Source of the DNA: Streptomyces sp. Ag109_O5-1
GTDB taxonomy: Bacteria > Actinomycetota > Actinomycetes > Streptomycetales > Streptomycetaceae
Length of the DNA: 64,000 nucleotides
NCBI RefSeq assembly: GCF_003814875.1
Contig: NZ_RKQF01000001.1
Coordinates: forward strand, 3,906,001 to 3,970,000
Reading direction: 5' to 3'
Shown piece after piece: positions 25,896 to 35,647 of this stretch. Each line of letters opens with the position of its first letter. Position 1 is the first letter of the stretch. The notes below the pieces were generated by a model. The model was not told the DNA's origin and did no database searches. It saw nothing but the letters and a program-made list of their open reading frames with translations. The translations under genes were made by a program, and so were the position numbers.

Positions 25896-27410
25896 TCAGC
25901 CCTCGCTGACGCCGAGCTTCTCCAGGATCAGCTCCTTGACGCGGGCCGCGTCGGCCTGGCCGCGGGTCGCCTTCATGACCGCGCCGACCAGGGCGCCGGC
26001 CGCGGCGACCTTGCCGCCGCGGATCTTGTCGGCGATGCCCGGGTTGCCGGCGATGGCCTCCTCGACGGCCGTGGTCAGCGCGCCCTCGTCCGAAACGACC
26101 TTCAGACCGCGCTTGTCGACGACCTCGTCCGGGGTGCCCTCGCCCGCGAGGACGCCCTCGATGACCTGGCGGGCCAGCTTGTCGTTGAGGTCACCCTTCG
26201 AGACCAGCTCGGTGACCCGGGCGACCTGCGCCGGGGTGATCGCCAGCTCGTCGAGCGAGGTGCCCGACTCGTTGGCACTGCGGGCCAGTTCGCCCATCCA
26301 CCACTTGCGGGCGGAGGCCGCGTCGGCTCCGGCGTCGATGGTGGCGACGATCAGGTCCAGCGCACCGGCGTTCAGGATCGCCTGCATCTCGGTGGCCGAG
26401 ATGCCCCACTCCGCGAGGAGGCGGGTACGGCGGGCCAGCGGCATCTCGGGCAGGGCCGCCCGGATCTCCTCGACCCACGCGCGGGACGGGGCGACCGGCA
26501 CCAGGTCCGGCTCCGGGAAGTACCGGTAGTCCTCGGCCTCCTCCTTCACGCGGCCCGAGGTCGTGGACCCCGTGTCCTCGTGGAAGTGCCGGGTCTCCTG
26601 GATGATCGTCCCGCCGCTGCTCAGTACGGCCGCATGCCGCATGATCTCGAAGCGGGCCGCACGCTCCACGGACCGCAGCGAGTTCACGTTCTTGGTCTCG
26701 GAACGCGTGCCGAACTTCTCGGTGCCGTTGGGGCGCAGCGACAGGTTCACGTCGCAGCGCATCTGGCCCATCTCCATCCGGGCTTCCGACACGCCGAGCG
26801 CCCTGATGACCTCGCGCAGCTCTCGGACGTACGCCCGCGCGACCTCGGGAGCACGCTCGCCCGCACCCTCGATCGGCTTGGTGACGATCTCGATGAGCGG
26901 GATGCCCGCGCGGTTGTAGTCGAGCAGCGAGTGCGAGGCGCCGTGGATACGGCCGGTCGCACCACCCACGTGGGTGGACTTGCCGGTGTCCTCCTCCATG
27001 TGGGCGCGCTCGATCTCCACACGGAAGGACTCCCCGTCCTCCAGCTGCACGTCGAGGTAGCCGTTGAAGGCGATCGGCTCGTCGTACTGGGAGGTCTGGA
27101 AGTTCTTCGGCATGTCCGGATAGAAGTAGTTCTTCCGGGCGAAGCGGCACCACTCGGCGATCTCGCAGTTCAGCGCGAGACCGATCTTGATCGCCGACTC
27201 GATGCCGATCGCGTTGACGACCGGGAGCGCGCCGGGCAGGCCGAGGCAGGTCGGGCAGGTCTGCGAGTTGGGCTCGGCGCCCAGCTCGGTCGAACAGCCG
27301 CAGAACATCTTGGTCTTGGTGCCGAGTTCGACATGGACCTCAAGGCCCATGACGGGGTCGTACGACGCCAGCGCGTCCTCGTACGGCACCAGGTCGGTCG
27401 TGGTGGTCAC
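25896..27410 (-). CDS. gatB: Asp-tRNA(Asn)/Glu-tRNA(Gln) amidotransferase subunit B
   Basis: A 504-residue tRNA-binding and kinase subunit of GatCAB. The N-terminal cradle begins VMGLEVHVELGTKTKMFCGC and includes the zinc-site cysteines in CGC and CPTCLGLPG. Signature motifs YFYPDMPKNFQTSQYD and YNRAGIPLIEIVTKP are present. The C-terminal helical/YqeY tail ends VLAGEGTPDEVV through KATRGQADAARVKELI. GatCAB amidates mischarged Glu-tRNA(Gln) and/or Asp-tRNA(Asn). The GTG at 27410 follows GAGGGAAG. It is the last gene of gatC-gatA-(small membrane protein)-gatB. Confidence 0.96.
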   Translation of the reverse strand: MTTTTDLVPYEDALASYDPVMGLEVHVELGTKTKMFCGCSTELGAEPNSQTCPTCLGLPGALPVVNAIGIESAIKIGLALNCEIAEWCRFARKNYFYPDMPKNFQTSQYDEPIAFNGYLDVQLEDGESFRVEIERAHMEEDTGKSTHVGGATGRIHGASHSLLDYNRAGIPLIEIVTKPIEGAGERAPEVARAYVRELREVIRALGVSEARMEMGQMRCDVNLSLRPNGTEKFGTRSETKNVNSLRSVERAARFEIMRHAAVLSSGGTIIQETRHFHEDTGSTTSGRVKEEAEDYRYFPEPDLVPVAPSRAWVEEIRAALPEMPLARRTRLLAEWGISATEMQAILNAGALDLIVATIDAGADAASARKWWMGELARSANESGTSLDELAITPAQVARVTELVSKGDLNDKLARQVIEGVLAGEGTPDEVVDKRGLKVVSDEGALTTAVEEAIAGNPGIADKIRGGKVAAAGALVGAVMKATRGQADAARVKELILEKLGVSEG

Positions 27411-27425
27411 GGTGAAACTTCCCTC

Positions 27426-27664
27426 TCAGCCCAGCAGGACGTCGTCGTCGCCCAGCCGCTTCAGCTCGCGGTAGAGGATCGCGAGGCCGGTCACGATCGC
27501 CACGGCGGAGACCGTGGCGTCGATCAGCCGGAGCGTGTCGTGCTCGGCGCGGGCCTTCTTGATCTGCTTGGCGACACCGACCGCACCGAACGCGGTGGTG
27601 GCCATGGACAGGTACGTGCCGGACTTCGACTTCTTGAAGCCCTTGGCCTTCGACAGTGCGTTGC

Positions 27665-27668
<4 letters not shown>
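27426..27668 (-). CDS. Small membrane protein inside the gat operon
   Basis: An 80-residue protein. A basic N-terminus (SNALSKAKGFKKSKSGTYLS) leads to one or two hydrophobic segments (ATTAFGAVGVAKQIKKA and ATVSAVAIVTGLAILYREL), then a short acidic tail. The GTG at 27668 overlaps the gatA stop by four bases (GTGA), and GGAGGAGG lies 10 bp upstream. It ends 15 bp before gatB, so it is co-translated with the amidotransferase. Its role is unknown; it is not a canonical GatCAB subunit. Confidence 0.75.
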
Positions 27669-29158
<1,490 letters not shown>

Positions 29159-29163
29159 CGGGA

Positions 29164-29460
29164 TCAGTCCTCCCCCAGGATCTGCGGCACCTTGAAACGC
29201 TGCTGCTCCTGGGCCGGGGCGCCGGAGAGCGCCTGCTCGGGGGTGAGCGAGGGACGGACCTCGTCCGCGCGCATGACGTTCGTCAGCGGCAGCGGGTGCG
29301 AGGTCGGCGGTACGTCTTGGTCGGCGACCTCGCTGACGCGGGCGACCGCGCCGATGATGTCGTCGAGCTGGCCTGCGAAGTGATCGAGTTCTTCGGGCTT
29401 CAGCTCCAGACGCGCCAGCCGGGCGAGGTGGGCGACCTCCTCGCGCGTGATGCCAGGCAT
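29164..29460 (-). CDS. gatC: Asp-tRNA(Asn)/Glu-tRNA(Gln) amidotransferase subunit C
   Basis: A 98-residue GatC, the small scaffold that clamps GatA to GatB. It shows the usual start MPGITREEVAHLARLARLEL and the C-terminal LRxD-like region NVMRADEVRPSLTPEQAL. ATG 29460 has GAGG 8 bp upstream. It is the first gene of the gat operon. The operon promoter must lie within the ~45 bp before the MITE-like element at 29505, within the element itself, or further upstream. Confidence 0.95.
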   Translation of the reverse strand: MPGITREEVAHLARLARLELKPEELDHFAGQLDDIIGAVARVSEVADQDVPPTSHPLPLTNVMRADEVRPSLTPEQALSGAPAQEQQRFKVPQILGED

Positions 29461-29504
29461 GCAGCGATCCTCTGGGGTGAGTGTGTGTGGTTTGGAGCGG
29501 GGTG

Positions 29505-29670
29505 CTGGCGTCACATTTCCGCCGTCCGCCCGAAGGGCGGGCCCCGCGGCGTCTGGCGCGTGCGATCGCAAGACGCCGGAGCGCCCTCGTGGCGGAGCCA
29601 CGTGGGCGATTCGGCAACGCGGCGAGCGTGCGTGCCAGGCGTCGCGAGGCAGGCGGAAATGTGACGCCAG
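29505..29670. mobile_element. 166-bp MITE-like element with perfect 19-bp terminal inverted repeats
   Basis: Terminal arms CTGGCGTCACATTTCCGCC (29505-29523) and its exact complement (29652-29670) enclose 128 bp with further internal self-complementarity (e.g. gcgtctggcgcg near the left and cgtgccaggcgtc near the right) and no reading frame. The bases flanking both arms are TG, a possible two-base target duplication. It lies upstream of gatC and downstream of the cupin gene. It could be non-autonomous mobile DNA or a conserved structured intergenic unit. Confidence 0.55.
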
Positions 29671-29748
29671 TGCCCAATCCTATGGGGCGGGGCCCGGTGA
29701 CCGTGCAACGGTTTCCCCCGGGCCCCGAAACGTCGGTACGTCCGCGGC

Positions 29749-30240
29749 TCAGCGGCGGGTGTCCCAGACCTCGCTCCGCAGGAAGTGGTTGTCGTACAGA
29801 TCCTGCGCCTCCAGAAGGCTCTCCGGGGTGGCCTCGCCCAGGCGCAGGCGCTGCAGGTGGCGGAAGTACTCGAAGCGCTCCACGCCCGGTGTGATGACGA
29901 TCAGGATGTCCGCGGTGCTGCCGGGAACGGCGGCGAAGGCGTGCGGTTTCCCGGGCGGGACGATGACCAGGTCACCGCGCTCGGCGGTGACGACGTCGTC
30001 GCCCGAGAGCAGCTCTGCGGCGCCGTCGAGCACGTAGAACATCTCGGCGGAGTTCCGGTGCAGATGCGGCACGGCGCCGTCGGCGCCCTCGCCGAGGCTC
30101 ACCCGCACGGTGGACAGCGCACCGCCGCTGGCGCTGCTGTCGGCGAGCAGCCTGATCCGGCTCGGGTCGGCGCCGACCACCTCGGCTTCGGCCTCGCGCA
30201 CGACCACGGAATCGTCGAATTTCGGTACGAACAGCGACAT
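29749..30240 (-). CDS. Cupin-domain protein
   Basis: A 163-residue single-domain cupin. Metal-site motif 1 is visible as PHLHRNSAEMFYVLDGAAEL, and motif 2 as GDLVIVPPGKPHAFAAVPG. The His/Glu ligands are present, so it probably binds a divalent metal. Small cupins of this form serve as sugar isomerases, dioxygenases or sensor folds; the activity is unknown. ATG 30240 follows AGGGGG at 7 bp. It is co-transcribed with the DUF4267 gene 31 bp upstream and shares its operator. Confidence 0.8.
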   Translation of the reverse strand: MSLFVPKFDDSVVVREAEAEVVGADPSRIRLLADSSASGGALSTVRVSLGEGADGAVPHLHRNSAEMFYVLDGAAELLSGDDVVTAERGDLVIVPPGKPHAFAAVPGSTADILIVITPGVERFEYFRHLQRLRLGEATPESLLEAQDLYDNHFLRSEVWDTRR

Positions 30241-30271
30241 TTCCAAACCCCCTGTCAATGGATTGTGCCGT

Positions 30272-30643
30272 TCAGACGAGGAAGAGCAGCACGGCGCTGA
30301 TCAGTACAACGATCGCGGTGGCGAAGTGGATCCCGAACGCGACGGCGCGCGCACCGCCGTGCCGCAGCACTATCAGCGTGTCACCCAGCGGCACGAGCGC
30401 CACGCACAGCATGAACCAGGCCTCGGCGTGCGCACCGGCGAAGGCCAGCAGCGCGAGGCCCAGGACGCCGAACGTGCCGTCCTTGAGCCCCTTGACGGAG
30501 AGATAGGCACCCGCGTCGCCCTTCGGGTCGGCGGGAACGCCGTATCCGGCGGCGGCCGGGCCCGGCTGGAACAGGAACCGGTAGCCGAGGAACAGGCAGA
30601 ACAGGTCGAGCAGGACGGCGAGGGTGTAGGCGGTGACGGTCAT
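30272..30643 (-). CDS. DUF4267 family small membrane protein
   Basis: A 123-residue protein with about four hydrophobic helices, the first being TLAVLLDLFCLFLGYRFLF. The family-typical PGPAAAGYGVPAD and KGLKDGTFG stretches occur in the first loops. The function of the family is unknown. ATG 30643 follows AGGGGG. The proposed -10 TAGAAA (30660-30655) is directly abutted by the CTAGC-AGC-GCTAG palindrome, so expression is probably repressor-controlled. It is the first gene of a two-gene unit with the cupin. Confidence 0.78.
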   Translation of the reverse strand: MTVTAYTLAVLLDLFCLFLGYRFLFQPGPAAAGYGVPADPKGDAGAYLSVKGLKDGTFGVLGLALLAFAGAHAEAWFMLCVALVPLGDTLIVLRHGGARAVAFGIHFATAIVVLISAVLLFLV

Positions 30644-30654
30644 GGAATGCCCCC

Positions 30655-30726
30655 TGTTTTCTAGCAGCGCTAGGACTAAGAGCAAAGTTAACAGATCGCC
30701 GACAGATTGGCTAGCGTTGCTAGAAT
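30655..30726. promoter_or_regulatory. Paired palindromic operators over divergent promoters
   Basis: Two 13-bp palindromes, ctagcagcgctag (30661-30673) and ctagcgttgctag (30711-30723), have centres 50 bp apart. Read outwards, each is followed by or overlaps a -10-like hexamer (TAGAAA on the minus strand, TAGAAT at 30721-30726 on the plus strand). This is the layout of a TetR-type regulator controlling itself and its divergent target, but no regulator gene survives on the plus side. Confidence 0.7.
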
Positions 30727-30733
30727 CCTGGCA

Positions 30734-30877
30734 ATGGGGATTCACGGGCAAGGACGCCCACCTTGTGACCGGGTAAGGGAAAGCGCCCCGTCAGGGGCGC
30801 TGGGAGTACCCCCGGCCGAAGGCTGGGGGAGGAACTGCGCGAGCAACCAACGACGCGCCCGAAGCCGAAAACGGTGA
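30734..30877 (+). pseudogene. Possible 5' remnant of a lost regulator gene
   Basis: A 47-codon frame starts with an ATG 8 bp after the TAGAAT hexamer (leaderless geometry) and reads MGIHGQGRPPCD before running into the dispersed repeat. It contains no helix-turn-helix. I interpret it as the stump of the autoregulated gene implied by the two operators; the evidence is positional only. Confidence 0.3.
30780..30850 (-). repeat. Dispersed intergenic repeat, inverted copy with insert
   Basis: The reverse strand carries the ggttgctcgcgcagttcc core found in copies A-C, but with an extra ctcccccagccttcggccg hairpin inside it. From here to 30994 the DNA resembles common Streptomyces intergenic sequence and holds no gene I can support. 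Confidence 0.65.
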
Positions 30878-30994
30878 ACGCCCCCTACGGCGGCGCCCAC
30901 AACCGACCCATCGACAACCGCCGACGGCGCAACACCCCCGCGGGAGACGCTCACCTCTCGGGGAACGGACGGGTGGGCGGGCGGGCCGGTGGGG

Positions 30995-33226
30995 CTACTC
31001 CGCGGCCGGCAGAGCCGCCCGCGGCCGCTGCCACCCCCGCGACCCCCGCGCCAGCAGCCACGCCGTCGTCTCCTCCGGCGGCATCGCGGCCGCGACCAGC
31101 CACCCCTGCACCGCGTCACACCCGAGATCCCGCAACCGCTCCCACGTCTCGTCGTCCTCCACGCCCTCCGCGACGACCAGCAGCCCCAGCGAATGCGCGA
31201 GATCGACCGTGCAGCGCACGATCTCCGCGTCCTCGTTGTCCACCGCCAGCCGCGCCACGAACGACCGGTCGATCTTCAGCTCGCTCACCGGCAGCCGCCG
31301 CAGATGCACCAGCGACGAGTACCCCGTACCGAAGTCGTCGAGTGACATCTTCACGCCGTGCCCGTGCAGCCCCGCGAGGGTGTCGGCGGCCCGCTGCGGG
31401 TCCTCCAGCAGCACATGCTCGGTTATCTCCAGCTGCAGCGCCCCCGCCGGAACCCCGTGCCGGGCCAGCCGTGCCGCCACCAGGCCCGCGAACCCCGGCG
31501 TGTGGACGTCACGCGGCGAGACGTTCACCGCCACCGGCACCCGCAGCCCCTGTGCCCGCCACTCGGCGACCTGGCCGAGCGCGGTCTCCAGCACGTACTC
31601 CGTCAGATGGGGCATCAGCCCGGAGGACTCGGCGATCGCTATGAACTCGTCCGGCGGCACCTTGCCACGCTCGGGGTGCACCCACCGGACCAGCGCCTCG
31701 AGACCGGCCACCTGGCCGTCGAAGCGGACCTTCGGCTGGTAGTGCAGCTGCACCTCGTGCGCGTCCAGGGCGCGGCGCAGATCCCCCAGCAGGCCCAGCC
31801 GGTCCGGGGTGTTGGAGTCCCGCTTGGACTCGTACACCTCGACGCCCGTACGGTCCCGCTTCGCCTGGTACATCGCCACGTCCGCCCGGCGCAGCAGTCC
31901 CTCCGCGTCGAGCGCGTGGTCGGGGAAGACGGCGACGCCCGCACTGGCCTCCAGGACCAGCGTGAGTCCGTCGAGGTCGAGCGGGGAGGAGAGCACCGTG
32001 ACCAGGTTCCGGGCCACCCGGGTCGCGGAGGTCGTGGAGTCGGCGACGGGCAGTAAGACCGCGAACTCGTCGCCGCCGAGCCGGGCGGCCTCCGCACCGC
32101 GCGGCAGCGCGGCCCGCAGCCGGTCGGCTATCTGCAGCAGCAGCCGGTCACCGGCGAGATGACCGAGCGTGTCGTTGACCGAACGGAACCGGTCGAGGTC
32201 GATCAGCATCAGGGCCGAGCGGGCGCCGATGCGCTCGGCGTCGTCGAGGGCGGTCCAGATCCGCTCCAGGAGCCACTGCCGGTTGGGGAGCCCGGTCAGC
32301 GGGTCGCGCAGCTGCTCCTCCGCCCGGGCCCTGGCTATCCAGAGGGTGGAGTCGAGGGCGACCAGCGGGATGGAGAACAGCGGCAGCAGCAGCGGCTGGG
32401 CGACGGCGACCACGCAGATCAGCGGGGCGATGCCGAGCAGGGCGACGGCGACCAGGCCCTGCCTCATCAGCGCGGTGCGGGCGACGGTGGGCACTCCGCC
32501 GCCGCGCGGTGCGTGCAGGTACCAGAGCAGGGCACGGGTGACGGCGAGATAGGCCACCGCGACGAGCACGACCTCGGGGGCCGCGGCGATGGTCCAACCG
32601 GCCGGGTCCCAGGGGGACTCCACGGTCGGGACGCGTCCGAACGCGCCGAGCACCAGCGCGCCGGCACCGATGCCGAGGATGTCCACCGCGCCGTGCAGGA
32701 CGCCCTGCCGCCAGCGGTGGCGCCTGGCTATGCCGACCAGGACGACGACGGTGAGGCTGACCAGGCCGGCGGGCACCCAGCCGTAGAGCACGAGGACGGC
32801 GAGGGTGAGGGCGGCGCCGGAGCCGGTGCCGCCCCACCAGCGGGCGCGGCCGAGCAGCACGAGGTGGCCGACGATGATGCCGGTCAGCACGGCCAGCGCC
32901 CAGCCGACCGTGCCGGACGGGAAGAGGGCGTGGTTGTCGCTGAACGCGCGGTAGAAACCCGCGCCGAGGGCGAACGCGGCGGCCCCGACGACCCCGGCGG
33001 GCAGTGCGGGCCAGGACAGGTGCCGGTCGTGATCGGAGCCGGTCAGGTCGGGCGGCGGTTCGATGGCGGCCAGCGGCAGCGGGTCACGGGCGTCCGCCGC
33101 GCCGCTCGGTACGGGCAGGCCCACGCGCCGATCGCCCAGCACCGTCCACCGGCTCCCCCGCCACGCGCCCGGCCGGCGGCGCAGCGGCAGCCGCGCGTCC
33201 GGGGCGGCGCTCTCGGTCGGTTCCAT
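30995..33226 (-). CDS. rmdB: GGDEF-EAL cyclic-di-GMP enzyme, membrane-anchored
   Basis: A 743-residue protein. About 70 cytoplasmic residues precede roughly eight hydrophobic helices, then a GGDEF domain (RLGGDEFAVLL, GGDEF at 384-388) and a complete EAL domain. The EAL domain has GLEALVRWVHP, AVNVSPRDV, LEITEHVLL, SLDDFGTGYSS, KIDRSFVA, AEGVED and QGW. Both halves look catalytically competent; S. coelicolor RmdB (SCO5495), next to ligA in the same way, is reported as a phosphodiesterase. Codon 391 is TTA (32056-32054), three residues after GGDEF, so translation should need bldA tRNA. ATG 33226 follows GAGAGGG; ATG 33262 is an alternative. Confidence 0.88.
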   Translation of the reverse strand: MEPTESAAPDARLPLRRRPGAWRGSRWTVLGDRRVGLPVPSGAADARDPLPLAAIEPPPDLTGSDHDRHLSWPALPAGVVGAAAFALGAGFYRAFSDNHALFPSGTVGWALAVLTGIIVGHLVLLGRARWWGGTGSGAALTLAVLVLYGWVPAGLVSLTVVVLVGIARRHRWRQGVLHGAVDILGIGAGALVLGAFGRVPTVESPWDPAGWTIAAAPEVVLVAVAYLAVTRALLWYLHAPRGGGVPTVARTALMRQGLVAVALLGIAPLICVVAVAQPLLLPLFSIPLVALDSTLWIARARAEEQLRDPLTGLPNRQWLLERIWTALDDAERIGARSALMLIDLDRFRSVNDTLGHLAGDRLLLQIADRLRAALPRGAEAARLGGDEFAVLLPVADSTTSATRVARNLVTVLSSPLDLDGLTLVLEASAGVAVFPDHALDAEGLLRRADVAMYQAKRDRTGVEVYESKRDSNTPDRLGLLGDLRRALDAHEVQLHYQPKVRFDGQVAGLEALVRWVHPERGKVPPDEFIAIAESSGLMPHLTEYVLETALGQVAEWRAQGLRVPVAVNVSPRDVHTPGFAGLVAARLARHGVPAGALQLEITEHVLLEDPQRAADTLAGLHGHGVKMSLDDFGTGYSSLVHLRRLPVSELKIDRSFVARLAVDNEDAEIVRCTVDLAHSLGLLVVAEGVEDDETWERLRDLGCDAVQGWLVAAAMPPEETTAWLLARGSRGWQRPRAALPAAE

Positions 33227-33439
33227 TCCCGTCCCTCTCACAGCCGGCGGTGCCCACGCCATGCGGTCCGTGCCCTCCTGGAGCACGGGAATGCCCCGAC
33301 CGCAGCTGGGCACGGCAGGCGCACACCTCAACAGTAGGCCGCAGAAGGCTTTCACGGGCAGCGGTCGCCGACGGTTGCCCGTTTGCACCCCGGCCACCCG
33401 TATGCATCTGGTATGCGCCGAACGGGTGGCCTTCAACCG

Positions 33440-35632
33440 CTACTCCTCGGTCGGAAGGGCGACTTCGGCCGCTGCGTCCGGTCCCTGCTCCAAAAGGACG
33501 ACAAATCCGTCCTCGTTCAGAACCGGCACCTTGAGCTGCATCGCCTTGTCGTACTTCGATCCGGGGTTGTCACCCACGACCACGAAGGACGTCTTCTTGG
33601 ACACCGAGCCGGTCACCTTGGCACCCCGGCTCTGCAGCGCGTCCTTGGCGCCGTCCCGGGTGAACTGCTCCAGGGTTCCGGTCACGACGACGGTGAGACC
33701 CTCCAGCGGACGCGGTCCCTCGTCCTCGCCGGTGGACTCGTCCTCCAGCGGGACTCCAGCGGTCTTCCACTTTCGGATGATCTCGCGGTGCCACTCCTCG
33801 GCGAACCACTCCTTGAGCGCCGTCGCGATGATGCCGCCGACGCCGTCGATGTGGGAGAGCTCCTCCTCGGTGGCCTGCTCGATGCGTTCGATGGAGCGGA
33901 ACTCGCGGGCCAGCGCCTGGGCGGCGACCGGTCCGACGTGCCGGATGGACAGGCCGTTGAGGAAGCGGGCGAGCGGGCGGGTCTTCGCCTCCTCGATGTT
34001 CTGCAGGAGCGCGAGGGTGTTCTTCTTGGGCTCGCCCTTCTGGTTGGCGAAGACCGTGACGACCTTCTCCTCGCCGGTCTTGGGGTCGCGCTTGGGCAGC
34101 CCGCTGTCCGGGTCCAGGACGTACGCCTTGATGGGCAGCAGCTTCTCCACCGTGAGGTCGAAGAGGTCGCCCTCGTCGGCCAGCGCCGGGTCGGCCGGCT
34201 CCAGCGGTCGGGTGAGCGCGGCCGCGGCCACCGCGCCGAAGTGCTCGATGTCCAGGCACTCCCGGCCCGCGAGGTACGACACCCGCTCCCTCAACTGGGC
34301 CGGGCAGGTGCGGGCGTTGGGGCAGCGGAGGTCGATGTCGCCCTCCTTCATGGCCCGCAGCGGTGTCCCGCACTCGGGGCACTCGGCCGGCATCACGAAC
34401 TCCCGCTCGGTGCCGTCCCGCAGGTCGACGACCGGGCCGAGGATCTCCGGGATGACGTCACCGGCCTTGCGGATGACCACCGTGTCACCGATGAGCACGC
34501 CCTTGGCCTTGACGACCTCCTGGTTGTGCAGGGTGGCGAACTCCACCTCGCTGCCCGCCACCGTGACCGGCTCGACCTGCGCGTACGGCGTGACCCGGCC
34601 GGTGCGGCCGACGCCGACCTTGATGTCGATCAGCTTGGTGTTGACCTCTTCCGGCGCGTACTTGTAGGCGATCGCCCAGCGCGGCGCACGCGCGGTCGAG
34701 CCCAGCCGCCCCTGGAGACGGATCTCGTCGAGCTTGACGACGACACCGTCGATCTCGTGCTCCACGGAGTGCCGGTTCTCGCCGTAGTACGCGATGAACT
34801 CCCGTACGCCGTCGAGGTCGTCGACCACCCTGTTGTGCGAGGAGGTCGGCAGCCCCCAGGTCTTGAGCAGCTCGTACGCCTCGGAGAGCCGGCCCAGCGC
34901 CTCGAAGCCCTCCAGGGCGCCGATGCCGTGGACGACCATGTGCAGCGGGCGGGAGGCGGTGACCCGCGGGTCCTTCTGGCGCAGTGAACCGGCGGCCGCG
35001 TTGCGCGGGTTGGCGAAGGGCTTGTCACCGGCCGCGACCAGCCGTTCGTTGAGCTCGGCGAACTTCTCCATCGGGAAGTAGACCTCGCCGCGGATCTCCA
35101 CGAGGTCGGGCACGTGCTCGCCGTTCAGCCGGTCCGGGATCTCCGCGATCGTACGGACGTTGGGCGTGATCTCCTCGCCGGTACGGCCGTCGCCGCGGGT
35201 CGCCGCTCGGGTCAGACGCCCGTGCTCGTAGGTGAGGTTGACGGCGAGGCCGTCGACCTTCAGCTCGCACAGGTAGTGGTAGTCGGAGGTGCCGACGTCC
35301 TTGTGGACGCGCTCGCCCCAGGCCGCCAGTTCCAGGTCGTCGAAGGCGTTGTCGAGCGAGAGCATGCGCTCGCGGTGCTCGACCGAGGTGAACTCCGTCT
35401 TGTACGCCCCCGCGACCTTCTGGGTCGGCGAGTCGGGCGTGCGCAGCTCGGAGTACTCCTCCTCCAGTGCCTCCAGGGCACGCAGGAGCTTGTCGAACTC
35501 CGCGTCGCTGACGACCGGGGCGTCCTTCACGTAGTACCGGAAGCGGTGCTCCTCGATCTGCTCAGCGAGCTGCGCGTGCTTCTCCCGTGCCTCGGCGGGC
35601 ACCGTCGTCTCCGCTTGCTTGTCGCCGGCCAC
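33440..35632 (-). CDS. ligA: NAD-dependent DNA ligase
   Basis: A 730-residue replicative ligase. An N-terminal Ia domain is followed by the adenylation domain, with its nucleophile Lys in CELKVDGLAVN (~residue 124) and GDGRTGEEITPN. OB-fold, four-cysteine zinc finger (CPECGTPL ... CPNARTCPAQL), HhH repeats and a C-terminal BRCT domain (GLTVVVTGTLEQFTRDGAK) complete it. It seals nicks using NAD+. The GTG at 35632 follows GGGAGGA. It lies 15 bp after the MetE-like gene, indicating co-transcription. A 213-bp gap separates it from rmdB. Confidence 0.96.
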   Translation of the reverse strand: MAGDKQAETTVPAEAREKHAQLAEQIEEHRFRYYVKDAPVVSDAEFDKLLRALEALEEEYSELRTPDSPTQKVAGAYKTEFTSVEHRERMLSLDNAFDDLELAAWGERVHKDVGTSDYHYLCELKVDGLAVNLTYEHGRLTRAATRGDGRTGEEITPNVRTIAEIPDRLNGEHVPDLVEIRGEVYFPMEKFAELNERLVAAGDKPFANPRNAAAGSLRQKDPRVTASRPLHMVVHGIGALEGFEALGRLSEAYELLKTWGLPTSSHNRVVDDLDGVREFIAYYGENRHSVEHEIDGVVVKLDEIRLQGRLGSTARAPRWAIAYKYAPEEVNTKLIDIKVGVGRTGRVTPYAQVEPVTVAGSEVEFATLHNQEVVKAKGVLIGDTVVIRKAGDVIPEILGPVVDLRDGTEREFVMPAECPECGTPLRAMKEGDIDLRCPNARTCPAQLRERVSYLAGRECLDIEHFGAVAAAALTRPLEPADPALADEGDLFDLTVEKLLPIKAYVLDPDSGLPKRDPKTGEEKVVTVFANQKGEPKKNTLALLQNIEEAKTRPLARFLNGLSIRHVGPVAAQALAREFRSIERIEQATEEELSHIDGVGGIIATALKEWFAEEWHREIIRKWKTAGVPLEDESTGEDEGPRPLEGLTVVVTGTLEQFTRDGAKDALQSRGAKVTGSVSKKTSFVVVGDNPGSKYDKAMQLKVPVLNEDGFVVLLEQGPDAAAEVALPTEE

Positions 35633-35647
35633 CGTGTTGTCCTCCCG

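Noticed and set aside
30742..31119. Minus-strand frame over the gap between the DUF4267 gene and rmdB
   Set aside because: It overlaps the rmdB 3' end in another frame and consists of dispersed repeat sequence; no start signal or domain.
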